From an uncultured Bacilli bacterium (GTDB lineage Bacteria > Bacillota_I > Bacilli_A > RF39 > UBA660): a stretch of 34,849 nt of DNA. The position numbers and the translations under genes were made by a program. Under the pieces are notes generated by a model. The model searched no databases. It saw only the letters and a list, made by a program, of their open reading frames with translations, and was not told where the DNA came from. Location of the stretch: assembly GCA_934086355.1 (NCBI GenBank), contig CAKOID010000003.1, positions 1 through 34,849 on the forward strand. The letters run 5' to 3'. Positions 1-7,336 of this stretch are shown piece after piece (the first letter of the stretch is position 1; every line of letters begins with the position of its first letter).

Positions 1-68
1 AAATTAAAAAAAGTCAAATTATTATAAATTCAACTTCTTTTTAAGTTTCTACCACAAAACTCTTTACA

Positions 69-117
69 CTAACTTTTTAAAAAATGCTGCTTTTTAATAT
101 TATTTATAAAAAGTTAG
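69..117 (+). terminator. Inverted repeat, possible terminator of an upstream gene
   Basis: CTAACTTTTT (69-78) pairs perfectly with AAAAAGTTAG (108-117) across a 29-nt loop, followed by TTTTG. The long loop and short T-run make termination uncertain. Apart from this hairpin, 1-120 shows no gene; it may be the tail of a transcription unit entering from the left. Confidence 0.35.
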
Positions 118-119
118 TT

Positions 120-157
120 TTGTATTACAATTCGACAAAATATTTATAATATATAAT
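120..157 (+). promoter_or_regulatory. Probable promoter region of the small hydrophobic peptide
   Basis: This AT-rich stretch has two TATAAT elements (145-150, 152-157). TTGTAT (120-125) lies 19 nt before the first and TCGACA (132-137) 14 nt before the second. Neither spacing is ideal, so the exact promoter is uncertain, but a start near 160-170 fits the leader of the ORF at 228. Confidence 0.3.
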
Positions 158-194
158 GTATTATATATAACCAGAACTTTCAGTTTAATGCTTG

Positions 195-217
195 CCCTTA
201 ACTATGAAGTAAAGGGG
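195..217 (+). promoter_or_regulatory. Hairpin sequestering the Shine-Dalgarno of the 25-aa ORF
   Basis: CCCTT (195-199) pairs with AAGGG (212-216) and ACT (201-203) with AGT (208-210) around an ATGA loop, with a single A/A mismatch. The 3' arm is the ribosome binding site AAAGGGG (211-217), so the hairpin should hide it. Masking the RBS in the 5' leader is typical of type I toxin mRNAs such as Fst. Confidence 0.5.
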
Positions 218-227
218 ATGTGATTTT

Positions 228-305
228 ATGAGAACACTTTCTTTTGAAAGATTACTCTTATTAATTATGTTAATTGTAATGTCAATTATGCTCATCAGGG
301 GGTAA
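228..305 (+). CDS. 25-aa hydrophobic peptide, putative type I toxin
   Basis: The ORF runs from ATG 228 to TAA 305 and encodes 25 residues: a short polar N-terminus (MRTLSFER), an uninterrupted hydrophobic segment rich in Leu, Ile and Met, and a C-terminal Arg-Gly. The RBS AAAGGGG lies 10 nt upstream and is masked by a hairpin. An antisense RNA gene with its own promoter and terminator lies immediately downstream on the opposite strand. Short N-terminus plus one membrane helix resembles holin-like toxins of the TxpA/BsrG/Fst kind, but no convincing sequence identity is visible by eye. The toxin role is inferred from architecture; a small unrelated membrane peptide is the alternative. Confidence 0.55.
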   Translation: MRTLSFERLLLLIMLIVMSIMLIRG

Positions 306-351
306 TTTGGTTTTAATAATTCGAGCATTGGTAATTATATAGGTCTTTTTA

Positions 352-426
352 CAAAAAAGACTCGTATTTTATTACGAGTGCTTACAAAAATAATAGGTAG
401 GCATTCAAAACTGAATGTTCTACTTA
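352..426 (-). ncRNA. Antisense RNA, putative type I antitoxin (about 75 nt)
   Basis: A minus-strand promoter (433-461) would start transcription near 426. The transcript would fold into hairpin CATTCA/TGAATG (402-417) and then the terminator hairpin ACTCGTA/TACGAGT (360-379), followed by TCTTTTTTG. No plus-strand terminator with a good T-tract is seen between the peptide stop (305) and 487-513, so the peptide mRNA should carry this region in its 3' UTR and the two RNAs would be complementary over the whole antisense RNA. This is the layout of txpA/ratA and bsrG/SR4 type loci. Ends are inferred from promoter and terminator positions. Confidence 0.55.
360..379 (-). terminator. Intrinsic terminator of the antisense RNA
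   Basis: A 7-bp perfect stem with a 6-nt loop; read on the minus strand it is followed by CTTTTTTG. On the plus strand no T-tract follows, so it acts in the minus direction. A second hairpin (gtcttttt/aaaaagac, 343-361) overlaps the T-run. Confidence 0.6.
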
Positions 427-432
427 CTTAGA

Positions 433-461
433 ATTTTAACATTATATGTTGTTGGTGTCAA
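433..461 (-). promoter_or_regulatory. Sigma-A promoter of the antisense RNA
   Basis: On the minus strand TTGACA (461-456) is followed after 17 nt by TAAAAT (438-433). The -35 is a perfect consensus and the spacing is optimal. No minus-strand protein ORF follows it, which supports an RNA gene. Confidence 0.6.
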
Positions 462-485
462 ATAAATTTTTTCTACAATATTTTT

Positions 486-513
486 AATCCACATTGTGTA
501 GTGTGGATTTTTT
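486..513 (+). terminator. Intrinsic terminator upstream of murE
   Basis: ATCCACA and TGTGGAT form a 7-bp stem followed by TTTTTT. It lies before murE and after the small peptide ORF, so it is the most likely end of the peptide mRNA. Confidence 0.7.
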
Positions 514-562
514 AATATTTAATAATGTTTTTAAATATGATATTATTAAGAAGGTGATTGAA

Positions 563-1918
563 GTGATAAATATAAAAACAGATTCAAGAAAAGTTAAAGA
601 AGGAGATACTTTTGTTGCTATAAAAGGTTATACAGTTGATGGACATGATTTTATAGAACAAGCAATAAAAAATGGTGCAACTAAAATAATATGCGAACAT
701 GGTAGTTATCCTGTAGAGACTATAGTGGTAGAAGATAGTGAAAAGTATCTTAACGAATATTTAGTTAAAGAATATAGTGATAGTTTTAAAAATACAAAAT
801 TTATTGGTATTACTGGTACTAATGGTAAAACTACTACTGCATATTTGACTAGTCAAATACTTTCAGAGTTAGGTATAAACAATGCTTATATTGGTACAAT
901 AGGATACTATATAAATAGTAAATTTATAAAAGAGTTACCTAATACTACTCCTGATATATTAGAATTATATAATTTGATACTTGAAAGTATTGAAAAGAAA
1001 GTAGATATAATCGTAATGGAAGTAAGTAGCCATGCATTATCTTTTGGAAGAATTAATGGTATTAAATTTGATGTATGTGCATTTACTAATCTTACTGAAG
1101 ATCATTTAGATTATCATAAAACTATGGAAAATTATTTAGAAGCTAAGAAATTAATATTAAATTATATAAAAGAAGATGGAGTTATGATTTCTAATATAGA
1201 TGATCCTTATGGTATAGAATTTAAATATAATAATTTTAAAACTTTAGGATTTAATGATAGTGATTATCAGATATTAGATTACAGTTATACTAATTTAACT
1301 ACTAAAATACATTTTAAGTATGATGAAGAATATTATGTTGAAACAAATTTATTAAATAAATTTAATATTTATAATTATATTACTGCACTTTGTTTGGTTA
1401 ATAGTTTGGGTGTTAGTATAGATGATATTATTAGAGTTACTAAAAATATTTATGCACCTAATGGTAGAAATGAAATTATTAGTATTAAAGAAGGTAAGGC
1501 TATAATAGATTATGCACATACTCCAGATGCAGTTGAAAAAATTATAACTTCTAATTTAGAAAATAAAATTGGTAAAGTTATAACTATCGTTGGTTGTGGG
1601 GGAGATAGAGATCCTAAAAAGAGACCAATTATGGGAAATATTGCTACTAAATTGAGTGATTTTGTAATATTTACTGATGATAATCCACGTACTGAAGATG
1701 AAAAAAATATTATGAATGATATATTAAGTGGTGTAAATAAAGATAATTATATTGTTATATATGATAGAAGAGAAGCTATAAAAAAAGGTGTTAGTATGAT
1801 AGGAAAAAATGATACGTTATTGATATTAGGTAAAGGACATGAAGATTATCAAATTATTGGCCATGAAAAACACCACTTAAGTGATAAAGAAGAAGTTTTA
1901 AAATATATAAATTCGTAA
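563..1918 (+). CDS. murE: UDP-MurNAc-L-Ala-D-Glu:meso-diaminopimelate ligase
   Basis: MurE adds the third amino acid to the cytoplasmic UDP-MurNAc-dipeptide in peptidoglycan synthesis. The protein has about 451 residues, normal or slightly short for the family. It shows the Mur-ligase P-loop GTNGKTTT (about 85-92), a VSSHAL motif in the central ATPase domain, YAHTPDA, and DDNPR at about 372-376; DNPR marks enzymes that add meso-diaminopimelate rather than lysine. I place the start at GTG 563, preceded by AAGAAGGTG. An upstream in-frame TTG at 494 lies inside the terminator hairpin and is unlikely. The gene sits alone between two terminators, just upstream of the mraZ cluster. Confidence 0.95.
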   Translation: MINIKTDSRKVKEGDTFVAIKGYTVDGHDFIEQAIKNGATKIICEHGSYPVETIVVEDSEKYLNEYLVKEYSDSFKNTKFIGITGTNGKTTTAYLTSQILSELGINNAYIGTIGYYINSKFIKELPNTTPDILELYNLILESIEKKVDIIVMEVSSHALSFGRINGIKFDVCAFTNLTEDHLDYHKTMENYLEAKKLILNYIKEDGVMISNIDDPYGIEFKYNNFKTLGFNDSDYQILDYSYTNLTTKIHFKYDEEYYVETNLLNKFNIYNYITALCLVNSLGVSIDDIIRVTKNIYAPNGRNEIISIKEGKAIIDYAHTPDAVEKIITSNLENKIGKVITIVGCGGDRDPKKRPIMGNIATKLSDFVIFTDDNPRTEDEKNIMNDILSGVNKDNYIVIYDRREAIKKGVSMIGKNDTLLILGKGHEDYQIIGHEKHHLSDKEEVLKYINS

Positions 1919-1926
1919 GAGTTATT

Positions 1927-1966
1927 AACATTATTTTACATTTTTGTGTAAATAATGTTTTTTTTT
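1927..1966 (+). terminator. murE terminator
   Basis: AACATTATTTTACA and TGTAAATAATGTT pair with one bulge around a short T-rich loop, followed by a long T-run. It separates murE from the mraZ unit. Confidence 0.75.
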
Positions 1967-1987
1967 ATTGATTTTTTTAAATAAATG

Positions 1988-2016
1988 TTGTATTTTAGGA
2001 AAACTTATTGTATTAT
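1988..2016 (+). promoter_or_regulatory. mraZ promoter
   Basis: TTGTAT (1988-1993), 17 nt, TATTAT (2011-2016). Transcription would start near 2022, just ahead of the MraZ boxes. Confidence 0.65.
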
Positions 2017-2025
2017 TTAGGTAGT

Positions 2026-2050
2026 AGTGGTACATAGTGGAAGAAAGTGG
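2026..2050 (+). promoter_or_regulatory. MraZ operator: three AGTGG boxes
   Basis: AGTGG occurs at 2026-2030, 2036-2040 and 2046-2050, exactly 10 bp apart, directly upstream of mraZ. Known MraZ operators are arrays of TGGG or AAAGTG-type boxes with one-helical-turn spacing, so autoregulation is likely. The boxes lie downstream of the -10, where binding would block transcription. Confidence 0.7.
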
Positions 2051-2058
2051 GGGATTTT

Positions 2059-2487
2059 ATGTTAATGGGTGAGTATCATCATTCTATTGATGAAAAAAAC
2101 AGAATTATTATTCCTAGCAAATTCAGAAATGAATTAGGTGATAGTTTTGTTATTACTCGTGGACTTGAAAAATGCTTATTTGTTTATTCTATGAATGAAT
2201 GGAATAACATAGTGGCAAAATTAAAAGCACTCCCATTTACAAGAAAAGACTCACGTAATTTCACCAGATTCTTCATGTCTGGTGCTACTCTATGCACGTT
2301 AGACAAATCAGGTAGAGCGTGCATTACCTCCCCACTCGTTCATTACGCCGATTTAACTAAAGATTGTGTTATAATCGGCGCGAATGATCGATTAGAAATA
2401 TGGGATAATGAGGCATGGAATAATTTTTTTGAAAGTAATGAAGATAATTTTGCAGAGATAGCAGAAAATTTATTTGGGGGAGAATAA
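2059..2487 (+). CDS. mraZ: MraZ transcriptional regulator
   Basis: MraZ is the DNA-binding regulator encoded first in division and cell-wall (dcw) clusters. The 142-residue protein matches the usual length of about 143. It begins MLMGEYHHSIDEKNRI, and the second half repeats the fold around LDKSGRACI, as expected for the tandem AbrB-like SpoVT domains. Start ATG 2059 is chosen because GGGGGA lies at proper distance; an in-frame GTG at 2047 overlaps the third operator box. Three AGTGG boxes upstream suggest it controls its own operon. A patch near 2230-2350 uses more C-containing codons than the surrounding genes. Confidence 0.95.
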   Translation: MLMGEYHHSIDEKNRIIIPSKFRNELGDSFVITRGLEKCLFVYSMNEWNNIVAKLKALPFTRKDSRNFTRFFMSGATLCTLDKSGRACITSPLVHYADLTKDCVIIGANDRLEIWDNEAWNNFFESNEDNFAEIAENLFGGE

Positions 2488-2488
2488 T

Positions 2489-3409
2489 ATGCATTATAGT
2501 GTAATGAGACAAGAAGTGATAGAAAATTTAAAAATAAAAAAAGATGGTATTTATGTTGATGGGACAATTGGACTTGCAGGACATAGTAGTTTAATATTAA
2601 AAAATATACCAGAAGGTCATTTGTATGGTTTTGATCAAGATGATTTTGCTATAGAAAAGTCAGATGAACTTTTAAAAACTATTGGTAATAATTATACATT
2701 AATTCATGATAACTTTTGTAATATGAAAGAAAGGTTAGAAGATATTGGTGTAGAAAAAGTTGATGGTATACTTTTAGATTTAGGAGTTTCTAGTCCACAA
2801 ATAGATGATGGTAGTCGTGGGTTCTCATTTATGAAAGATGCTACACTTGATATGAGAATGGATAAAAGAAATAAATTAACTGCAAAGAAAATTGTAAATG
2901 AATATGATTATGATAAATTACTTGATGTTTTTTATACTTATGGTGAAGAAAGATTTTCTAAAATAATTGCAAGAAAAATAATCAATTATAGAAAAGATAA
3001 AGAAATTGATAGTACATTAGAATTAGTTGATATAATAAAATCTAGTGTGCCAGTAAAATACTTTATAGATAATCATCCAGAAAGGCAAATATTTCAAGCT
3101 TTAAGAATTGAAGTAAATAGTGAACTTAAAGTATTAGAAAGTGTTTTACCTGATGCTATTAATTTATTAAATAAAGGTGGAAGATTATGCGTAATAACAT
3201 TTCATTCTTTAGAAGATAGAATTGTTAAAAAAGTATTTAAAAAATATAGTGAAGTAGATGAGAAAGTTAAAGGACTTCCTTATATTCCGGATGAATATAA
3301 ACCTTTAATAAGTATTGTTAATAATAAACCATTAATTGCAAAAGAAAATGAGATAGAAGAAAATAGTAGAAGTAAAAGTGCTAAATTAAGAATTATAGAA
3401 AGGATATAG
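2489..3409 (+). CDS. rsmH: 16S rRNA m4C1402 N4-methyltransferase
   Basis: RsmH (MraW) methylates N4 of C1402 in 16S rRNA using S-adenosylmethionine. The 306-residue protein starts MHYSVMRQEV and contains the SAM-binding loop VDGTIGLAGHS (about 23-33), LLDLGVSSPQ, RGFSF and DMRMD, and the C-terminal TFHSLEDR motif, all hallmarks of the family. ATG 2489 follows the mraZ stop by one base and uses GGGGGA as RBS; a TTG at 2474 is less likely. It is translationally coupled to mraZ. Confidence 0.96.
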   Translation: MHYSVMRQEVIENLKIKKDGIYVDGTIGLAGHSSLILKNIPEGHLYGFDQDDFAIEKSDELLKTIGNNYTLIHDNFCNMKERLEDIGVEKVDGILLDLGVSSPQIDDGSRGFSFMKDATLDMRMDKRNKLTAKKIVNEYDYDKLLDVFYTYGEERFSKIIARKIINYRKDKEIDSTLELVDIIKSSVPVKYFIDNHPERQIFQALRIEVNSELKVLESVLPDAINLLNKGGRLCVITFHSLEDRIVKKVFKKYSEVDEKVKGLPYIPDEYKPLISIVNNKPLIAKENEIEENSRSKSAKLRIIERI

Positions 3410-3410
3410 T

Positions 3411-3701
3411 ATGAAGAGAAAAACTAAGAGAATTAGATTTTTAAAAGGTGAAAAATTTTTGATGACTTTAATTATTATTGTGGGTTGTGTATCTCCTATA
3501 ATTACTGTATCCAGTAAATCTATATTGTCTAGAAGCAATATAGAACTAGAAAGAGTAAAGAAAAAGGTTGAGAAACAAGAGAATATTAATGAAAGTTTAG
3601 AGATGCAAGTTAATGAACTTGCAAGTTTATCTAGTATTCAAGATATTGCTAAAGAATATGGATTGTCATATAATAATGACAATATAATTGTAATTAAATA
3701 A
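3411..3701 (+). CDS. ftsL: FtsL-like cell division protein
   Basis: The 96-residue protein has a basic cytoplasmic N-terminus (MKRKTKRIR), one membrane helix at about 17-35, and a periseptal Leu/Glu-rich coiled coil at about 40-75. This is the bitopic architecture of FtsL, which recruits FtsB/DivIC and activates septal synthesis. FtsL diverges rapidly in sequence, so the call rests on architecture and on its position between rsmH and the class B PBP, where ftsL normally lies. ATG 3411 follows the rsmH stop directly, with AAAGGA as RBS. Confidence 0.8.
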   Translation: MKRKTKRIRFLKGEKFLMTLIIIVGCVSPIITVSSKSILSRSNIELERVKKKVEKQENINESLEMQVNELASLSSIQDIAKEYGLSYNNDNIIVIK

Positions 3702-3713
3702 AGAAGGTGAATT

Positions 3714-5804
3714 ATGAACAATGCAGTTAAAATTAATAAATTTCTTATTATTGGCATTGTTCTTTTATTTGGGCTAGTAATAGGAAAATTAATATATGTT
3801 TCTATAAGTACTAACATTGATAATATAAATATAAAAGATTTTGCGTTATCTCGTACAACTGGTAGTAAAACTTTATATGCTTCTCGAGGCAGTATATATG
3901 ATGTTTCTGGTGAAATACTTGCAGAAAATGTTAATTCTTATACAGTTATTGCTTATTTAGATTCTAAACGTACTACTAATCCAAAAAAACCTTTACATGT
4001 TGTTGATATAGAATCTACGGTAAATGCATTAGCACCACTTATTGGTATGGATGCTGATAGAATGAGAACTTTACTTTCTAAAGATGCATATCAAGTTGAA
4101 TTAGGGCCTGAAGGTAGAGGAATAAGTGAATTATTGAAAGAAAAGATAGAAAAGTTAAATTTACCTGGAATTGATTTTATAAAAGAAAGTAAAAGATATT
4201 ATCCTTATGGTACGTTTGCTTCATACATTATTGGTTATGCTAAGAAAAATGATAATGGTGAGATTGTTGGAGAAATGGGAATAGAATCTTATTTTGATCA
4301 AGAGTTAAGTGGTGAAAATGGATATTATAAATATCAAAAAGATGCTTATGGTTATAAGATTGCTAATACTCCTGTACAAGAAAAGAAAGCTAAAAATGGA
4401 TATAATATAGAATTGACAATAGATAGCAATGTACAAATGTATTTAGAGAATGCTATTAATGATTTAATACAAAATTATAGTACTGATTGGGTTATTGCAA
4501 CTATTGCTGATGCTAAAACTGGAGCTATAGTTGGTAGTGCATCTAGTCCTACATTTGATCCTAATAAGTTAAATATAACTAATTATAATAATCCGTTAGT
4601 TAGTTATACTTATGAACCTGGTAGTACAATGAAAATATTCTCTTTTGCTACTAGTATAGAAAAAGGACAATATAAAGGTGATGAACTTTATGATTCTGGT
4701 AAAATTAATGTTGATGAATACGAGATAAAAGACTGGAACGATAAAGGTTGGGGCAGAATAACATATGATGTAGGGTTTACTTATTCATCGAACGTTGCTG
4801 CAACATTACTTGCTCAAAAATTGGGAAAAGAAACTTTATTAGATTATTATACTGATTTAGGTTTTGGTCAAAAAACGGGAATTGAATTACTTGGAGAAAT
4901 GAAAGGTAAAGTAAATTTCATGTATGCTAGTGAACTTGCTTCTGCTAGTTACGGTCAAGGTATAACGATTACTCCAATTCAAATGATACAAGCTTTAACA
5001 ACAATAACAAATGGAGGTACCTTATTAAAACCTTATGTTGTTAATAAAATTACTGATCAAAATGGTAAAATAATAGAAGAAGGTAAAAGAGAAGAAATAA
5101 AGAAAATATATAGTGAGGATACTATAAATAAAATAATTGATTTAATGGATAAAACTGTTAACGGTGATGATAATCTTGCTACTGGTAAAGCATACCAAAC
5201 AGATCAAGTTAGATTAATAGGAAAAACTGGTACAGCTCAATATATATCTGAAACTGGTGGATATACAAGTGGTACAAAAAATATAAGAAGCTTTGCTGGA
5301 ATGTTTCCAAAAGATGATCCACAATATATAATTTACGTTGCTATAAAAGATTTAGAGGGTACAAGTAGTGCTATTGGTGGAATGACTAAAAGTATAGTAG
5401 AATCAATTGCTAAATATAAAAATTTAAGTGATAGAGAAAGCAATAAAGATGAGAGTAAATACGTTGTGTTAGATAATTATTTAAATAAAAATAAAAATGA
5501 TGTAATATCATTGCTAGAAAGTAAAGGATTAAAACCTATTGTTGTTGGAGATGGTGATGTTGTTGTTAATCAATATCCTATTAAAAATAAAAATATTATT
5601 ATTGGTAGTAAAGTATATTTAAAAACCAATAGTGATAATAAAAATATGATAGATATTACTGGCTGGAATAAAACTGAAGTAATTAATTTAATGAATTTTA
5701 TGGAAGTAGATTATGAAATAAATGGTGTAGGTAAAGTAGTAAGTTTTAATATACCTGTTGGTAATGCTATAAGTGAAAAAGTGATTATAAATATGGAAGG
5801 ATAG
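3714..5804 (+). CDS. pbpB: Class B penicillin-binding protein with PASTA domains
   Basis: This is the division-specific peptidoglycan transpeptidase (PBP2B/FtsI type). A membrane anchor spans about 8-30, followed by the dimerisation domain and a transpeptidase domain with nucleophile motif STMK (Ser304), SSN (358-360) and KTGT (504-507). The C-terminus, about 590-696, looks like two PASTA repeats (the first around NYLNKNKNDVISLLESKGL), typical of Firmicutes PBP2B/PBP2X. It should cross-link septal peptidoglycan with FtsL and FtsW partners, although no ftsW is in the window. The RBS AAGAAGGTGA precedes ATG 3714; the gap to ftsL is 12 nt. Confidence 0.94.
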   Translation: MNNAVKINKFLIIGIVLLFGLVIGKLIYVSISTNIDNINIKDFALSRTTGSKTLYASRGSIYDVSGEILAENVNSYTVIAYLDSKRTTNPKKPLHVVDIESTVNALAPLIGMDADRMRTLLSKDAYQVELGPEGRGISELLKEKIEKLNLPGIDFIKESKRYYPYGTFASYIIGYAKKNDNGEIVGEMGIESYFDQELSGENGYYKYQKDAYGYKIANTPVQEKKAKNGYNIELTIDSNVQMYLENAINDLIQNYSTDWVIATIADAKTGAIVGSASSPTFDPNKLNITNYNNPLVSYTYEPGSTMKIFSFATSIEKGQYKGDELYDSGKINVDEYEIKDWNDKGWGRITYDVGFTYSSNVAATLLAQKLGKETLLDYYTDLGFGQKTGIELLGEMKGKVNFMYASELASASYGQGITITPIQMIQALTTITNGGTLLKPYVVNKITDQNGKIIEEGKREEIKKIYSEDTINKIIDLMDKTVNGDDNLATGKAYQTDQVRLIGKTGTAQYISETGGYTSGTKNIRSFAGMFPKDDPQYIIYVAIKDLEGTSSAIGGMTKSIVESIAKYKNLSDRESNKDESKYVVLDNYLNKNKNDVISLLESKGLKPIVVGDGDVVVNQYPIKNKNIIIGSKVYLKTNSDNKNMIDITGWNKTEVINLMNFMEVDYEINGVGKVVSFNIPVGNAISEKVIINMEG

Positions 5805-5811
5805 GTGGAAT

Positions 5812-6360
5812 ATGAAAAAGAAAGGAAAAAGAAGTAATGTAAAAGATAAGCTAAGCAAAGTTTTAAAGTCTTATAAAACTATAATTTATATATCATTTAT
5901 TATTAATATTATATTATTGTTTTTTACATATTATATTTTAACTAATAATAAATTATATACTTTTAGTGGTAGTGATGAATATATTGAAGTAAAAGATGGT
6001 ATGATGGCTTTAAATAATGATATCAATGTTATTAATAATAATAATGTCAAATATGTTAGCAATAATGATTATGATATTAAGAGCTATAAGATAGGTTATT
6101 ATGTTATGGATGATACTAAGTTAATAGAGATAGTATCTAATTCTTTAGAACTTGATACTGAGATGAAATTAAGTGATATTATTAATAATTTGGCTACTTA
6201 TAATGTAAGTGAGAAAAATAGTGTTAATTCAATATTTACTAGTAAAGTAAAGAAATTGTTAAATGATAATTTATATTTGGTTATAGAAGCAAAGACTAGT
6301 AGTGGTGAAAGTATATTAAGTAAAGTAAAGTTAAATGTTACTAAAATCACTAAGTATTAG
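5812..6360 (+). CDS. Unknown bitopic membrane protein at the end of the dcw cluster
   Basis: I do not recognise this 182-residue protein. It has a strongly basic cytoplasmic N-terminus (MKKKGKRSNVKDK), one membrane helix at about 25-45 (TIIYISFIINIILLFFTYYI), and a mostly extracellular, Asn/Ser-rich domain of about 135 residues with no cysteine or obvious motif. It follows pbpB after 7 nt with a good RBS (GGTGG) and ends in a terminator, so it is the last gene of the mraZ operon. In most relatives mraY would occupy this place. Its position suggests a division or wall-related role, but that is only inference. Confidence 0.8.
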   Translation: MKKKGKRSNVKDKLSKVLKSYKTIIYISFIINIILLFFTYYILTNNKLYTFSGSDEYIEVKDGMMALNNDINVINNNNVKYVSNNDYDIKSYKIGYYVMDDTKLIEIVSNSLELDTEMKLSDIINNLATYNVSEKNSVNSIFTSKVKKLLNDNLYLVIEAKTSSGESILSKVKLNVTKITKY

Positions 6361-6365
6361 ATGTA

Positions 6366-6398
6366 AAACATATGTAAAAAAAATGCATGTGTTTTTTG
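6366..6398 (+). terminator. Terminator of the mraZ-pbpB operon
   Basis: AAACATATG (6366-6374) pairs with CATGTGTTT (6386-6394), a 9-bp stem with one G-U pair, followed by TTTG and more Ts. Confidence 0.7.
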
Positions 6399-6405
6399 TT
6401 TATTA

Positions 6406-6486
6406 AAAAAAATGAAAAAAATGTAAATTTTAAATTGACAACACATTTTTTGTTTGATATGATTTTATTATAGAAGGAAGGATGAA
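6406..6486 (+). repeat. Duplicated promoter/leader, copy 1
   Basis: This 81-bp block recurs at 16406-16486 with a single clear mismatch (C at 6444, T at 16444). It spans an A-rich UP-like tract, the whole promoter, the leader and the RBS, and ends at the coding region. The paralogous proteins downstream are far less similar than their leaders. Confidence 0.9.
6435..6463 (+). promoter_or_regulatory. Strong promoter of the first TasA-like gene
   Basis: TTGACA (6435-6440), 17 nt, TATGAT (6458-6463), preceded by A-tracts resembling an UP element. The near-consensus promoter suggests a highly expressed product. Confidence 0.85.
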
Positions 6487-6492
6487 AAAAAG

Positions 6493-7239
6493 ATGAACAC
6501 AAAACAAAAGTTGACATTAGGAATTGCAGCTATATTTATGGTAACTTTAACAATAGTAGGAGTTACTTATGCGTACTTTGTTACTAGAGTAAATGGAGAA
6601 ACTACTGAGTCAGTTAAAATTAATACTGCTAGTGTAGGTTCTGTAGAATATCAAGCAGGAAATGGTACTGAAGATTATATTAAATTAGAAAAAGTTTTAC
6701 CTGGTACATTTACTTATAAAACATTTAAAGTAGTTAATACTACACAAGATGCTAATGGTACTCCATCTAATTATAATTTAGTGTTAGAAGCTACTCCTGG
6801 AGCTATTAACTATGTTCATAGTACTAAGACTGATGATTTACAAACTACTTGTTATGTAAGTTCTGCTAGTCAAGCTACTACTGAATGTTTTGATGGAACA
6901 GCATACAATAATATTTATATTACTTTGTATAAAATTACTAAGGCTCAATTTGAAGCTGCTGCATTAGCTAATAGAGCTGATACTGATACTACTGAAATAG
7001 CTGATGAAGCAACTGCATTAGGAACTGATATAAAAGTAGCAACTAAAAATGTTTTAACTACAGCAACTGTTAATACTGCTAAAACAACTGATACTTTATT
7101 ATCAAATGTTAGTATTGCTTCAAATGCTGCTGGTGATGTAACTGATTATTATGCATTAAAAGTTGAATACAGAAGTGTTGATGCAAATCAAAATATTGAA
7201 AATGAAGCTGGTTTAACTTTAAAAGTTACAATAAGCTAA
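6493..7239 (+). CDS. TasA/camelysin-like exported protein with SipW-type signal
   Basis: The 248-residue protein starts with a signal peptide of the SipW-dependent type: basic MNTKQK, hydrophobic core, and TYAYF at about 25-29. The mature part is Thr/Ala/Asn-rich with a KVLPG segment and alternating beta-strand pattern, as in TasA/camelysin (peptidase M73) proteins that form extracellular fibres. The region before the C-terminus has two Cys (TTCYVSSASQATTECF). Start ATG 6493 overlaps the stop of a four-codon ORF that begins at 6482 (ATGA junction). A paralogue with the same promoter lies at 16482. Role as a surface or matrix protein is inferred. Confidence 0.8.
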   Translation: MNTKQKLTLGIAAIFMVTLTIVGVTYAYFVTRVNGETTESVKINTASVGSVEYQAGNGTEDYIKLEKVLPGTFTYKTFKVVNTTQDANGTPSNYNLVLEATPGAINYVHSTKTDDLQTTCYVSSASQATTECFDGTAYNNIYITLYKITKAQFEAAALANRADTDTTEIADEATALGTDIKVATKNVLTTATVNTAKTTDTLLSNVSIASNAAGDVTDYYALKVEYRSVDANQNIENEAGLTLKVTIS

Positions 7240-7242
7240 TAA

Positions 7243-7270
7243 AATCAAATGAAAATTTGATTTTTTTTTG
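7243..7270 (+). terminator. Terminator of the first TasA-like gene
   Basis: AATCAAA and TTTGATT form a 7-bp stem with a short loop, followed by nine or more Ts. Confidence 0.8.
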
Positions 7271-7280
7271 TTTAAAAATG

Positions 7281-7309
7281 TTTACAAAAATGAAATAAGT
7301 GTTTATAAT
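7281..7309 (+). promoter_or_regulatory. lon promoter
   Basis: TTTACA (7281-7286), 17 nt, TATAAT (7304-7309). No CtsR or CIRCE heat-shock operator is evident around it. Confidence 0.75.
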
Positions 7310-7336
7310 AAAAATCATTACGAAGGAGGAAGTAGT

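Noticed and set aside
494..562. N-terminal extension of MurE from TTG 494
   Set aside because: The codon lies inside a terminator hairpin, has no RBS, and the extension is not MurE-like. GTG 563 with AAGAAGGTG fits better.
6366..6376. LexA-like AAACATATGT before the first TasA-like gene
   Set aside because: It is the 5' arm of the operon terminator, matches fewer positions (9 of 14), and lies about 60 nt upstream of the promoter.
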